The notes below the pieces were generated by a model. The model was not told where the DNA came from. It saw only the letters and a program-made list of their open reading frames with translations, and made no database searches. 64,000 bases of DNA, taken from NCBI GenBank assembly GCA_027605045.1, contig JAQFWX010000020.1, positions 310,001-374,000 of the forward strand. The letters run 5' to 3'. Position numbers and translations under genes: made by a program. This DNA comes from Phallus indusiatus (lineage: Eukaryota; Basidiomycota; Agaricomycetes; Phallales; Phallaceae). Shown here one piece after another: positions 21,770 to 33,547 of the stretch (position 1 is its first letter; each line of letters begins with the position of its first letter).

Positions 21770-23420
21770 CTAATTCCCATCGTTGTCACTACTGCTATCA
21801 TCTACACTTGTATCTTCTGGGGTGGCAAGCTCCACGATAAAGGATCGGTGGACGTGTTGAAGGACAGTCTGAATTTGCAAGCTCGGTAAAGATATACTGC
21901 TATCTTCAATTCTCTTGGAGTTATGACATCGAAGATATAGTGTGGAGTCAGCCACTAAAATAGCCTGCAAGCTTGGGATGAAGTCAATAGAACAAATAAA
22001 GATGTGGGATAGAAAGGACCTCACGCGGTTTGGAAGATGGATAGAATTTGTATGGAGTTGTAAGCAAAATTGGACTAATTAGTTCGAATTAGAGGAGGCC
22101 CATGTGATACGGAGGTGGCCATACTGACATTATAGGTGATCTAGACAATAATAGATGAATAGGAATTGGCGTTCTAGCATCATGAGACAGCTTACTTGTG
22201 ACACGACCATCTCCGCGAAAACAACGACACAGCTTGAAGACGACATGACAGATTGACCTGGACAGAAATAAAACGCTTACCTGAATATTGCTAAAGTAAA
22301 TTAGATTACTGCTATTTTAAAATAAAGATAACTCACTTTGTGCGAAAAATATAAAAATAAGGCCGTTAAAGCACCTAAGTCCAGTTTCACGCCTCAGCCT
22401 CCATATTCCCCAAATCTTTTGAATACAAATGCTCAATATGAGAACATCTGTGAAAATGGTCAAGATATTGATAAGCAATTGGATAATAATCAGTTCATCT
22501 GCAATGTATTCACTCTAAAATAAGCCAAATTCAAATAAACACAAATAGTTAACGTACTTTTGATACTAGACATTAGCGTAAAATTGGGTATAAATGAATT
22601 GCAGAAGAATGATGGGTGTTGACTAATAACAAACCTGGTCTGACATCCGGGAAATGCTATTATTTCTGTTTAAAAAATGAGAAAAATGCCGTCATACAAT
22701 GATTCAATATTCTTATTACCAAACACATTCAAGACCAAAACCGAAAAAAAGCCAAAAGTCAAAATTCTGCTCAAGATTCTGCTGCCTCGACACAAGGAAT
22801 ATGCTCGGGCAACCAATAAACCTGAATTTATTGTATCAATATCTTTGAACTATATGAAAAAATAAACACCTTGGACGCCAACATACGACAAAATGCCCAT
22901 AGTGTTCGTTGTATTGTAAAACGCGTCGCAAGTTCTTCGGTTAAGCCCGTTCAGATACTCATGGAATATCACGAGCTGAATAATAAATATCTCACTTTGT
23001 TGACTTTGAAAGATTAGACATTCAAATGGTAGCACAATCTGACTCACTATGACCCTAGTGTACGTCGAGAAAACAAGTATTTGATAAATGAATGTAGGAT
23101 ATCTTGTAAACACGTAGAGAAATGCGGGAAGACTGAAAAAGTTCAAATTCAACCATATGACTTCTATCTCTTGGGAGAGTTTCAATAAAATGCTATAGAA
23201 AAGAAGCGCTGATATGTATGTATATTATGTTTGGACGGAGTTGCCATCTTTGTGAATTTTGAATAGCTTACTTGAAGAACTAAGCAATGTGAAATCGTAA
23301 ACCTGGCTGAGATTGAAGGTCTAATATTGAACAACGGAAGAAAACGAACACATACTAGAAGATGGCCTCCCGAATAAAGTCGACTGTCGCAGTGGTCACG
23401 TTGAGGTTTGTGCTGTTCAT
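21770..23420 (-). CDS. probable multi-TM protein of the DUF6533-like family
   Basis: Start at 23420 (MNSTNLNVTTATVDFIREAI, then a GTATGT donor). The clearest later exon begins near 23203 after a CAG acceptor and reads LLFYSILLKLSQEIEVIWLN, then FFSLPAFLYVFTRYPTFIYQ. That is the first-helices signature of the fungal DUF6533 proteins (L-x-x-E-V-x-x-I-W ... LTRY). A later part reads IQRTLWAFCRM, and the final exon (about 22010-21770) ends in a soluble acidic tail with HVHRSFIVELATPEDTSVDD. Middle exons are AT-rich and I could not fix all their borders, so the model is partial and may hide lesions. Membrane protein of unknown function. Confidence 0.55.
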
Positions 23421-26045
23421 CTTGTCGAGCTTGACGGTTCATTCTTGAAAGGAGAGGTTCGTAGCTGTTTTCAAGTATTGTAAGAGTGAAGCTATCCTGT
23501 GCTATGATTTCCGATGCGTTGCCACGAACACGAAAACAGAGGGCGACTTCGAGACAGGTGCGGTATTACCGGGTTGAAAGGTTTTTCTAAATAGGCCCTC
23601 GCTCAAGCAATACCGAGAGCAGACATGTGCTTCTTCAACGCCATCTCTTTAATTTATCATAAAATGTCATGATGATAAAAAGAAGCTGATTATGATTTCG
23701 AGGTAAGTGCGCGTCGTCGTCAATTATGATCTCAGCCACATTCAATAGAGGCCAGAGCGGGATAAAGCTGTGTATTCATGCCAACGATCAACAAAGGTGC
23801 ATTTAGGACCGTAAGGTGTTTCAACTTCGCTATGAGCTCGATTATCTGCCCAACGTCCCCCACAGTGCCTGCGTCGGCCTTGTGGACCATCCTACGGTGA
23901 AACGACATCACGGGCAAACCACAAAAAATATCAACAAGTTTATACTAAAAGTTGAGGGACAACATTGTTATACATACACACTTAATACCATCTAATGCCA
24001 TTCCGTCGTTTGTTTTTGTTATGATGCTGGAAGACGTTAACGTTAAGCCTCAAAACAGCTCGAAAACAGCCTCAGGTTTACGAAGAACAAAGAAGACCAC
24101 AAGCGTACATACGGATGTCACGGATGTCACGCGTGCACTGCTCTTGCTTCAATCTAGTCAGACTCCAGAGCTAATGCTGCATACGCATGGCTTGGTCTGA
24201 AAATATGTTGTGGTTGTGTCATTTTTATATTTAAGCTTTGTGGTTGTGGTATGTTTGTCTATACATATTATCTTTCTAATTTGATTCAGAGCTCTGACAC
24301 CAATTGCAAAAGAATGCTGCCAACAGTCACATTCCGAGCAGATGAAGACGTGATACACCGCGATCCTGTCATCCCTTTCGTGCAATTGTAAAACGTTACC
24401 CACTGCCTATGAAATGACGCGTTCGTTGTTCGACCCACTATTTTCCTACTTTCGTTGCACTTGGGAAGGCACAAACGAATAGCTCGTGTATTTAGCAGGC
24501 GAAAATAGCTTATGACTGGTATCGTCGTCAAGCTTCCTCGTTCAAAACATCGAGTCATACCTAGCGAACGATCCAATGGTACCCCTGATACTACATACGC
24601 ACAAGGATATACTATTCCATTTTCGGAAGTACACGCGCCACTGAATATCTTTTAGCAAAAGTGATTTAGATCTGTGAGTCTGATTCATCTGACAGTAGTG
24701 ACTATGTAGGTTGACTTCTAGTCTGGTGTTCTTTCAGATTAAGCGCTAAGCACCCTACATTCAGAATGAAACCTTTGGCAATTCGAGCACAGGACCCAGT
24801 TTCTTTACCCTCGCGCAACTTCGTCTATATTGAAAATTGGCGTTTGGCCCACCGGCACATATCTATCATAGCTAACTGTACATAGGGAATGACCAATGTG
24901 CTTTTGGTCATCACTCTTCGGACAAACTTGAACTTACGATGCAAAGCGGATACCGAAAGCCCTGTGGCAGAATCTTGATTAGGTGATTTGCTTCCCTGGT
25001 ATTACACATTCAATTAACCATATATCCTCTTAAATCAGTTCATCCACATACTTCCACCAAAAGTACGTGCGTTTCGTTCTCGTTTATCGCGCAGAAGTTT
25101 AACCGGAAAATCTCACTCAAAATGCTCTTATGATATGAAGCTAAAATTCAGTACGCCATTATTAGATAACACCGAAATAACTTCATCTCATGGTTTCTAG
25201 TTGAACACTTGTAATAAGGCTTCATAATCTCATTTCGTCAATGAAACCGCGAATGTATCAAATAGACTCAATGAAGTATCAGCGCTTTATCGGAATCTTT
25301 GATGTGCAACCTGAATCAATTGAACACGTACTTCCTTGTCGATCTGCTCACAGCGCTCCAACCTCTGTCATAATCAATAATTGCCGACATCACACCAACC
25401 ACATGGCATACGCTCATTCAACACAATAATTCAAATTTTCAAAGCCTACTTACTTATGGCGCCATCCTCACCATACGTGTTATTCTTACTTGGCCATGAT
25501 GCGCGCCACGTGATCGTCGTGTAGGTGGAACCATATTGGTCACCGCACATGTGAGCAGTGGCTAGAACCAGTCATTAGCGCACTAGCTGATCTGGTTCGG
25601 ACCTGTGTGGTGCTGGCAGAACCAAAAGCCTCAAAACCACCACTTGGAGCTTGACCATGGGACCCTGCTAGCTTCGACTCATTTCCCCATCACTGGCCAC
25701 AAACTTCTTCGCTCACCCTCACCTGATCCACGTTTTATGTATTGCCACGCCGAGCAAACGTAAAATTCTACCCTAGTTCCCTCATCGTCACCAAGAAATA
25801 AACTTATTCCAGTGCATGTAGCGTGGATCCTTTTTTTAATCCAGCACGTAGAGTGGCTTCCATTGACCTTGGGACCCTGAACAGAACAGCTAAACACGAG
25901 TGAGGCGGAACTATGCCGCCGGCATCGGGCGCACGTCTCAAATGGGATTCAATGATGAATTCAGTCGTTTCGCTTAAATTCGGATAGAATAAGGCAGAAA
26001 CAAGAAGCCTGGTTCAATTTACGCCTTTTTGACCAAAACATTGCC
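23421..26045. other. long intergenic stretch, no gene supported
   Basis: 2.6 kb without a convincing exon. The best frames (minus strand, 23732-23917 and 24286-24576) have no recognisable domain or joined splice model. A short tandem repeat CACGGATGTCACG lies near 24118. Confidence 0.5.
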
Positions 26046-26054
26046 TATAAAAGG
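26046..26054 (+). promoter_or_regulatory. TATA box of the GH79 gene
   Basis: TATAAAAGG 71 bases before the ATG at 26117, which fits a short 5' leader. Confidence 0.7.
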
Positions 26055-26116
26055 GATTCTCCATTCCCAATGGATGTCTGCCAACTCTGGTTATCACCCA
26101 TCCCACAGCAACAGCC

Positions 26117-28147
26117 ATGCGTTGTCGATCCGCTGTTCTCTCGTTTTGCCTTGTAGCTCTGACCGGTCTCGCCTCAGCAGACAACGTCACCGTCAATCTA
26201 TCCCAGAACGTTCCTTCAGGAGCTCAGCCCCTCACATCCACTCATTTATCATTCTCCATCGAACAAGATCGCTGGCCAGGTATGTTCCTCATCATTTTAC
26301 ATAAATCTAGTCACTTATTCCCTCGTCCAACATCGCGCAGACTGGGTCGGAACAACAGAACGCAATGACTTTACATTCAATGCTCTCACCAATTTGGAAG
26401 CTTTAACCGGCTCTCCTCCTAAAATTCGCGTCGGTGCCAACTCAGAAGATCACACAACATGGTCTCCAACCGTAACGGTCGGTATCCAAACCTTCCATTC
26501 TCTCTGTCTCATATCCGCCCGAAATTACCCGTTCAGCTGATACGAATTCATTAATATTGTACCACATTTCATAGATCAACGAAGACGAATTCCCAACTCC
26601 AAATTCAGTCACGCCATACCCAGAGGCCACCCAAATCACCGTTGGAGATGAATACTACACGCTCGTCAAGTACCTCCCACGTGGGACTCAGATGACGTGG
26701 GGCGTGAATCTCGGTGCCAACAATGCCACGAATGCCGTTAACATGGCTAAATCTATCATAAGGGCGTTTGAGAGTTCAGAAGTCAAGCAATCAGGAGTCA
26801 GATTGGACCTGATCGAAGTCGGTTCGTATTCTCTATTATCATGCCACGTCTTTTCGCCGTAATATATGATTCTTCGGCCCAATTATAGGTAACGAAGCTG
26901 ACTTGTACGGAAACAATGGTCTCCGAGACCCTTCAAACTGGACTGAAGCGGATTACGTTGCCGAGTAAGCGTTATCCGGTCTTCCGTTTCTGACCTGCCT
27001 CTCTCTAATCATAATCGCTCTTTGCTTTTCGTAATGTAGCTGGTCTAGCATTGCTGGTGCAGTAGTCGAAGCGACAGGTATCAAAGGCGGCAATGGTGTC
27101 GGTATCCAAGGTTGTGCCTTCGCCGGTCAAGGATTCACACCCACCGGAGTATTTGATCTTGGAATTCTCAACACAACAGCCGGAAAAGCAATCAAACAGT
27201 GCGTGTTCTCCTATTTATCTAAGAGCCTTGGTCTGAAGTACGCGATGTAGAATCAGTCAACACCGTTATTCCGGAGCCTTCTGTTCCGGCGGCGACTTTG
27301 CTCTAACCTCATTCATGAGTAAAGCAGCCGTGCGAAGCAATCTTACCGTGTTTGCATCGGATGTGCAAGTTGTTATTGATACCGGTTTCCCGTATGTTCT
27401 TGGCGAAACGAACAGTATAGCGTGTCACGGTGCACCCGGTGTGAGCAATACTGCCGGTGCTGCACTTTGGGTTATCGACTACACTCTTCAAGCAGCTGTG
27501 CAAAGGATGGTTGAAACCTTCTTCCATGAAGGTTCGTGTTTTCCTCATCATTCTCCTGCGATGATGCATCTAACAGTTCATCGCCAGGTATCGGATTCAA
27601 ATATAACTTCGTACGTCCTATCCTCAATTCTACCCCATAATAACTACTGACCGACATCTAGATTCAACCTATATCCCTCAATCGTTCAACCGTCGACGGA
27701 TCGCCTCTAAACCCACCACAACCAGCCTTAATCCAACCAGCCTACTACGCCGCAATCCTAGTCGGCCACGCAATCGGCTCCTCCAGCACCGCCCAAATCG
27801 TCGAACTCGATCTCTCCACCGAACCAAACGTATCAGGCTACGCAATCTACGAACGCGGCACTCTCAAACGCGCCGTATTCATCAACCTCAACGCCTGGCT
27901 TACGTCTTCTACGGGTACCAGACCGAGCGTGCACATCTCTTTGTCTGGTTTAAGTGGATACGAGAAAGCGAGTGTTAGCAGGCTTGCTATCAATCATGCG
28001 GATGATATTTCGAATTTGACGTTCGCGGGTCAGTCGTATGAGACTGCTGATGCGCTTGTTAGTGGGACGAGCGTTGTTCAGACTATCCAGTTGGATCAAG
28101 GTGTCGATATTAGTTCGACAGAGGCTATTTTGGTTGCTTTTGAATGA
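26117..28147 (+). CDS. glycoside hydrolase family 79, beta-glucuronidase-like, secreted
   Basis: Eight exons: 26117-26279, 26341-26471, 26575-26821, 26889-26964, 27040-27198, 27251-27531, 27588-27610 and 27662-28147. They join in frame to 521 residues; exon 2 could end six bases later. Signal peptide about 1-21. The (beta/alpha)8 core carries the acid/base Glu in GNEAD (about Glu183) and the nucleophile Glu in VLGETNS (about Glu311). HRYSGAFCSGG and CHGAPGVSNTAGAALW are family hallmarks, and the C-terminal beta domain (PQPALIQPAYYAAILVG, RAVFINLNAWL) is complete. GH79 enzymes of basidiomycetes remove glucuronic acid or 4-O-methyl-glucuronic acid from arabinogalactan or other glycans outside the cell. 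Exact substrate not readable. A 23-base micro-exon is well supported by phase. Confidence 0.93.
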
Positions 28148-28368
28148 AAAGTGCCTTTTCTTGTGGTTTTCTTTCTTTCTTTCTTTTTCGTCTGGAATAT
28201 TTGAGTGTTCTGTACAAGGACAACAAACCATTTCTAAAGTAGATTATATGTCAAAAAGAGAGTAATACATGACTGCATCTAAAAAAAAACGAAAAAATGA
28301 AAAAGAACGAGTGGCGCGCATACTTGATAGTAAGAAAAAAAAGGTGTAGATAAGTCCCAAAAACACAT

Positions 28369-30093
28369 TCAGTCATCCCCGGTCCTCGCTAGAAACGCAC
28401 CGCTCATACTCGCCGTCGCAGAAGAATTCCGTCGTCCACCTAACCCAGCGCTCGGGAAACCGGTATTACTTCCTCTTGATTCAAGTGTAGCGGTACTCAA
28501 CCCAGGACTAGGCAACACTTTTGGTAGATCGGATGCTGGCGATATGAATGGGCTCGGAAGAGGAGATGACCCCGTGAATTCACCGTCGTCTTCTGGTACG
28601 CCTTCAAATGCCGGATTATGCTGAGGAATACGCAAGTGATTGTGGTTGTGGGTATAATGATCCGAAGGTTGGACGATTCTGAAATCTGAGGTAGGTAATG
28701 AATCGGGCGATCGAGGTTGTGGAGAAAATGACATGGTGGTGGTTGTCGTAGTGGGAGACGAAGAAGTGCCAGATGTTGAACCGGCCGTTGTACTTCGACG
28801 AGATCTGCGTGGTTTTCTTGAGCTCGAGCTTGTCGGACTCAGTGGTTGGTCGGATCTGCCGTTCAGTCCGGACGTAGTACTTCTTCGCGTTCTTTTAGAT
28901 GGTTTATCAGAACCGGGTAGAACAAGTTCTGAAGGAGAAAGAGGGTGCTGACGCGGGTCATGTAATAAAGACGGAGATCTCAAGCCATGAAACTGCGATT
29001 GAGACTGGGGCTGGAATTGAAGCTCTCGAGCCCGTGCGCTTTCTACTCCTTCAGATCTTGACATGGACACTGAAGTATGCGATCTACTTCCAGATCCCGA
29101 ATCTGATCGGGAAGCTACCGAGTTACGACGGATATACGCCACTGCATCGAAATCTGCGTCGTTGTTGTCCGCGTCGTCCTCCACATCGTTATTTGTGCGC
29201 GGTACCCGTCCAAACCCATCCCCTGTCGCCGTCGCGCGAGAAGGACTGTTAAGAGTAACGTTGAGACTGCCGTTCTTCGAATAAGGTTGATGTGCCTCTT
29301 GAAACGCTCCAAACTCTTCTTCGTGCTGCAGAGGTAACCCGGATGATGAAGGAGAGGACGGCGACAGAGCTCCGGTCACCACGCTTAAACCATCTCCACC
29401 ACTCCCTTGGAATCCTTCAAATTCGACACTTTGTTCGGCATTAAGTAACGCGGAAGATAATTTTCGTTGTCTTCTTTTTTCTTTGCGTGCAGCTTTTCTG
29501 GCAGCGGCTTCCTCGTCTTGAGACTGTGAAGACTGCGGCGCGGCCTCCACCTGGCTTTGGCTCTGCGTCTGGCTCTGACTCTGACTCGGACGTCTGGTTC
29601 GACCAGCGGATAGCCGAGCAATAGTATCCTCCTCAACCGGCATAGGATCAGAGTCCAAAGTCGAAGACGAGAGCCTCGATATCCTTCTTTGTTCACTATC
29701 AGCGTCATCGTCTCCGTCCGAATACCCCTCAGCCTGATCAACAACAGGCTTCCCAAACAAATCATATCCAAACAACCGAATGGTGCCCTTCCCATTATGA
29801 TGTTTCCTTCTCCTCCTTCGCTGTTTCTGCCTCTTCCTTCCCGGATCCCCAACATTTGAATGCAAAGATACAGCATCAGTATCCATTTCACCATCGCTGT
29901 GCTCTGCATTCCGGAGCAGACTTTCAAGTTCGTCTCGATCGCGGCTTGAATTCCGTTGATTATTATTATTATTACTGCTATTGCTATTATTGTTGTCGTC
30001 CTCGTCTTCGGCGCTTTGTCGGTATTGCGGAAAGCATGTGAGGCAAGTTGCGAATGCAGCACGGGCGGTATCGCCCCAGCTGAACGTCGCCAT
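28369..30093 (-). CDS. long disordered protein, conserved N-terminus, function unknown
   Basis: Single open frame, 574 residues from the ATG at 30093 (MATFSWGDTARAAFATCLTC). The open frame extends 59 codons further up, but that part is hydrophobic and unlike the rest, so the inner start is preferred. The short N-terminal segment with paired Cys could be lipid-modified. After it come an Asn/Ser-rich run, a basic patch (RKRQKQRRRRRKHHNGKG), the sequence GTIRLFGYDLFGKPV, a Gln-Ser repeat (SQSQSQTQSQSQ), a basic helical stretch (AAARKAARKEKRRQRK) and many Ser/Pro/Arg segments. The GYDLFGKPV piece looks like the only ordered motif. Converges with the GH79 gene. I do not recognise a named family. 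Confidence 0.75.
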   Translation of the reverse strand: MATFSWGDTARAAFATCLTCFPQYRQSAEDEDDNNNSNSSNNNNNQRNSSRDRDELESLLRNAEHSDGEMDTDAVSLHSNVGDPGRKRQKQRRRRRKHHNGKGTIRLFGYDLFGKPVVDQAEGYSDGDDDADSEQRRISRLSSSTLDSDPMPVEEDTIARLSAGRTRRPSQSQSQTQSQSQVEAAPQSSQSQDEEAAARKAARKEKRRQRKLSSALLNAEQSVEFEGFQGSGGDGLSVVTGALSPSSPSSSGLPLQHEEEFGAFQEAHQPYSKNGSLNVTLNSPSRATATGDGFGRVPRTNNDVEDDADNNDADFDAVAYIRRNSVASRSDSGSGSRSHTSVSMSRSEGVESARARELQFQPQSQSQFHGLRSPSLLHDPRQHPLSPSELVLPGSDKPSKRTRRSTTSGLNGRSDQPLSPTSSSSRKPRRSRRSTTAGSTSGTSSSPTTTTTTMSFSPQPRSPDSLPTSDFRIVQPSDHYTHNHNHLRIPQHNPAFEGVPEDDGEFTGSSPLPSPFISPASDLPKVLPSPGLSTATLESRGSNTGFPSAGLGGRRNSSATASMSGAFLARTGDD

Positions 30094-30690
30094 GAAGAGA
30101 GATATACAGAAAAGGAGGAAAAGACTGAAAAACGATATGCGAACACGTACGAAGTTTAAGGAGAGGAGCGAGTACCAATGGGGAAACACGTGAATCTCAC
30201 GCGGCGTAATGCTGTGCCGATGTGAGACGAAATTGGAGATGTTGCCTGACCCCAGCCTATATTTATACATATTTTAAAATTACAAAATTACGATCAGTGT
30301 AATAGGCGTCGATTTATGATTATCTGGTCATTTGAAAAGGGCGTTGCGTCAACTTTAACAAACCGCCATTATGGAGCTAAAGCATTGAAAAAAGGGAGAG
30401 TCATATATGATGATATTCCTTAAGTAGATAGAATTTGGGTTAGTGTTGTCGATTTGCAAGATACTTCATCGCATTACATAGTACCCTGGCACCTCCGAAT
30501 GAACAAGGTTGTGGAAAGAGGATCACGGAATGAGACCAGGACGCGTACGTTCAAAAGTGGCGAGTGAATTCTGCGTGACTGAAGTCTAACTTTGACGACT
30601 TTTATTAAATGGTGCTACTACTAACTTGTACAATACAGTACATAAATACATAAATACATATGCACATATTAACATTCTTTAAGAAAGAAT
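30094..30690. other. spacer between the disordered-protein gene and EXO70
   Basis: Upstream region of the disordered-protein gene and 3' flank of EXO70. No other gene seen; a short (ACATAAAT) repeat is near 30640. Confidence 0.55.
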
Positions 30691-33130
30691 TCATCGATAA
30701 AAGTCTTTAATCTGTTGCTCCACCTCGGTCGGTGTCGCTTTGATATCTACAAAACAACATCAGTACGATTCATCGAATGACGAAGCAAATTTCAACACGT
30801 ACACTTCTGAGGATCTGAGAAGAAAAAGGTCAAATTGTCAACACAAATTCTTAGCGCCCGAAAAAGAAACGAAATAACCCACTTTTACTAAACTCTTTAT
30901 CCTTATGTTTCTCAGTGAACCTCAACAAAAGCGGTAACACCAACCGCACCGCCTCATCTTGAAGCATAACCCGTCCTTCAGGTTCATCAGGCATAACCCT
31001 CGCAACACGGTGTCTCTCCGCAAGCTCCTCAAAAGCACCGAAGAACCGACTCCATTTCTCCTTCATCTGAGCGCTCCGTCCACTTCCCACAAGCCCGCCC
31101 GAACGCTCTTTGTCATCTCCCAGCGATTGGATTAAAGGTGAGAAGTTGGAGTCGAAATACGTCGCTTTGGCAACTCGGAAATTGGAGTTGATGAAGTTCC
31201 GCGTTTCTGCTGCTATCAGCGAATCAATAGACGTTTCGGGATTGTCGAGTAGGCGAGACCGAATGAATGAGACGTTGTTGAGGAAATAGATTGAGCCCAT
31301 TTGGGGTCGACGTCCTTTTGCTAATGTGTTCAAAGTATTGACTAGCGTCATAATCACGTCGTCTAAAGATAAAGCATTCGTTAGTGGATCTGTCTTTCTA
31401 TTTATAGATAACCTACGAATAAAGTGCTCCACTAGTGCCTTTTCACTCTCAACCGCGGTATTATTACCGATTTTCCCTCCTTTACCAACACCTTCGCCCA
31501 TCCTCCAATTACCATCTCCCAAAGTTGACAAAGAAGCAATGACAGCTTCTTCAACCAAAGGAACTTGTTCCAAAAAGTTGACAGACTTTACGGAGGAAAG
31601 AATAGTATATGAATCAATCATCATTCGGCAATAAGAAACGAAAGCTCAACATACTTTCACAGTCAGCTCAGCGACACCTGTTCCAAGGAACTGCGCCTCG
31701 GCAGGCTTGATAGAAGCCATCTTAATATCCGCTAAAAACTCTGGGAAACTGCGTAAACATATTGCACGCAAACTGTGTAACCCTTCTTTAAGCTCGTTTT
31801 CGCGTCGTGCGGTAGGCTTGGTGATAAGATCCGCCCAGCGGTTTTGTAGCGCCATAAGCGACGAGTACGCAGACAACGCAAGGAAAGTATATTTAGGAAG
31901 AGAACGCTTGATCAGGTTCGTAAACGTTGCCATATCGGATTGGAAAAGTGAGATCAAGGGTTGTATAAAGTCTTCAAAGCTTTGATTGTTCAAGCTAGGT
32001 ATCGGTGTCATAGTTTGCAGCAACGCATATTCGCCCTATATGAACAGCAGAATATTAGTTGTAAAAACCACTGTACAAGATAGTATATCAGACATACCTC
32101 TATGTAATTCAAGAAATTATCCACCCAGCGACCAAATTCTCTTCCACCTTCGATAGCCTCCATCGTCTCAATCCGATCCATCACACGATGAGACTGCGCA
32201 TCAATACACCTTCTACACCACTGTCCACGCATCTCAGCATAGCCCTTCTGCGCCTCTTTGAGAGTATTCCATATAGCAGGACTGGCCGGGTGTGATGGAT
32301 GAGTAGCAGGTACCGGTAGTGCCCGCAGCGCAGCTACCAAAGGTGTCAGAGTGGGTGATAGAGCATGGATGACAGGACGGGGAGAAATGAGAGGTGACGA
32401 TTCGGGCGGTGAACCGGAGGATCCTTCAGCGACGAGTTTGGTATATAGTTGTGTCAGCTTTTTAGCACCTGTTTCTACCAGACGGGTCTGGATTGGAGTG
32501 AGTCTCGGTTGCGAAGGACAAAGATGAGTATAGGTCGACGTACAGCATCGGGTGTCATTCTGTCAGGTGCAAAAGCGAAATTGGCATTAAGTCTTTCCAA
32601 AGCATCCGTATACACTGAGAGTTTGGTAGCTTGAGGTCTGCATTATAGAGCACAGTGAGACCGGAAGGAAGCCCCTTTGACTCGGCGAAAACGACGCACC
32701 CACGCATGATAAGTGCCTCTTCAGATGTCGCATTCTCCTGATTCGTGACGACCTGTTGAATACTCTTCAATGTCCTGTCAATATCTAGAGAACAGTCGGT
32801 TAGCAGGTCTTGCAACCATCCAGGACGAAAACAGCCGCACTGTCAGAGATCTTCGTCAAAGAAAGCGCTGATTTGTGGAGAGGAAGGATAGTCTTCTCAA
32901 GTTTGACGAGTCGAGTATCGAATTTCGAGAGGATACCTTTATATCTTGTCTGTCAGTTTATTGTCAAATCGACGATTAGTTGGACGGGATAGTGATACCT
33001 GTCATGCGCTGCGATATGAGCTTTGTCTTATTGAGATGCTGCTCGAGCTAATGCCGCGATAAATAAACAATCAATCCTTAAATATAAAAACTCGACTAAC
33101 CAGCTCAATATCAGCGGCCTCGTCATCCAT
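30691..33130 (-). CDS. EXO70: exocyst complex subunit EXO70
   Basis: Many short exons on the minus strand. The start at 33130 encodes MDDEAADIEL with a donor at 33100. The second exon (33047-32999) reads LEQHLNKTKLISQRMTG. Later exons carry RGCVVFAESKGLPSG, NTLKEAQKGYAEMRGQW, YALLQTMTPIP, LQNRWADLITKP, FLEQVPLVEEAV and YFLNNVSFIRSRLL. The end is TEVEQQIKDFYR with stop at 30691-30693. The order and helical-rod pattern match EXO70, with the C-terminal phosphoinositide-binding end. EXO70 binds PI(4,5)P2 and Rho GTPases and helps tether secretory vesicles at growing tips. I see no frame break. A small exon with ATCCTCAGAA near 30812 sits between the last two large exons; a few inner exon borders are approximate. 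Confidence 0.9.
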
Positions 33131-33547
33131 TGGCAAGTAGGTGTTTGTGGTAAAAGTATTGAGTTTTCAACGTGCGAGCGTCACGCGAGTTACATCCTCA
33201 GGTTCTTTGACGCCATTGCTGGAATTTGTTCTTGTCGTCTTCACAGCTCCTTATCTATCATTATGGCAACCTCAATTACAGAATACTAATAATCGGAGAT
33301 TCTTCGATTGCAAATCGTGAAGACACTTTTATATAGCAATTGACAGGACTTGGACTGAGGCCGAGGTCGGTTCGGAACTTCGTTGAAACCAGACACGATT
33401 GCAAGTATCCGTTAAAATCGACATAATTTCAGAAAGACACAAACAGTTTTATCATTCTGGAAGGAAACGGCGATTGAACAGCGAGGGTGCAGCTGAGTTT
33501 ACATTGTTCATTATCACGGTGCTATTGCTGTGGCTTTGATCTCGGCC
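33131..33547. promoter_or_regulatory. divergent promoter region EXO70 / esterase
   Basis: 417 bases between two starts facing apart. No clear TATA box for EXO70. A TATATAG lies near 33332. Confidence 0.4.

Noticed and set aside
23732..24576. Minus-strand frames as a further membrane-protein gene
   Set aside because: No domain motif and no splice model that links them; left as unassigned spacer.
28733..29284. Open frames on the plus strand opposite the disordered-protein gene
   Set aside because: Shadows of a Ser/Arg-rich coding frame; no splice or domain support.
30094..30270. 59-codon N-terminal extension of the disordered protein
   Set aside because: Hydrophobic sequence unlike the rest of the protein; the ATG at 30093 gives a better start.
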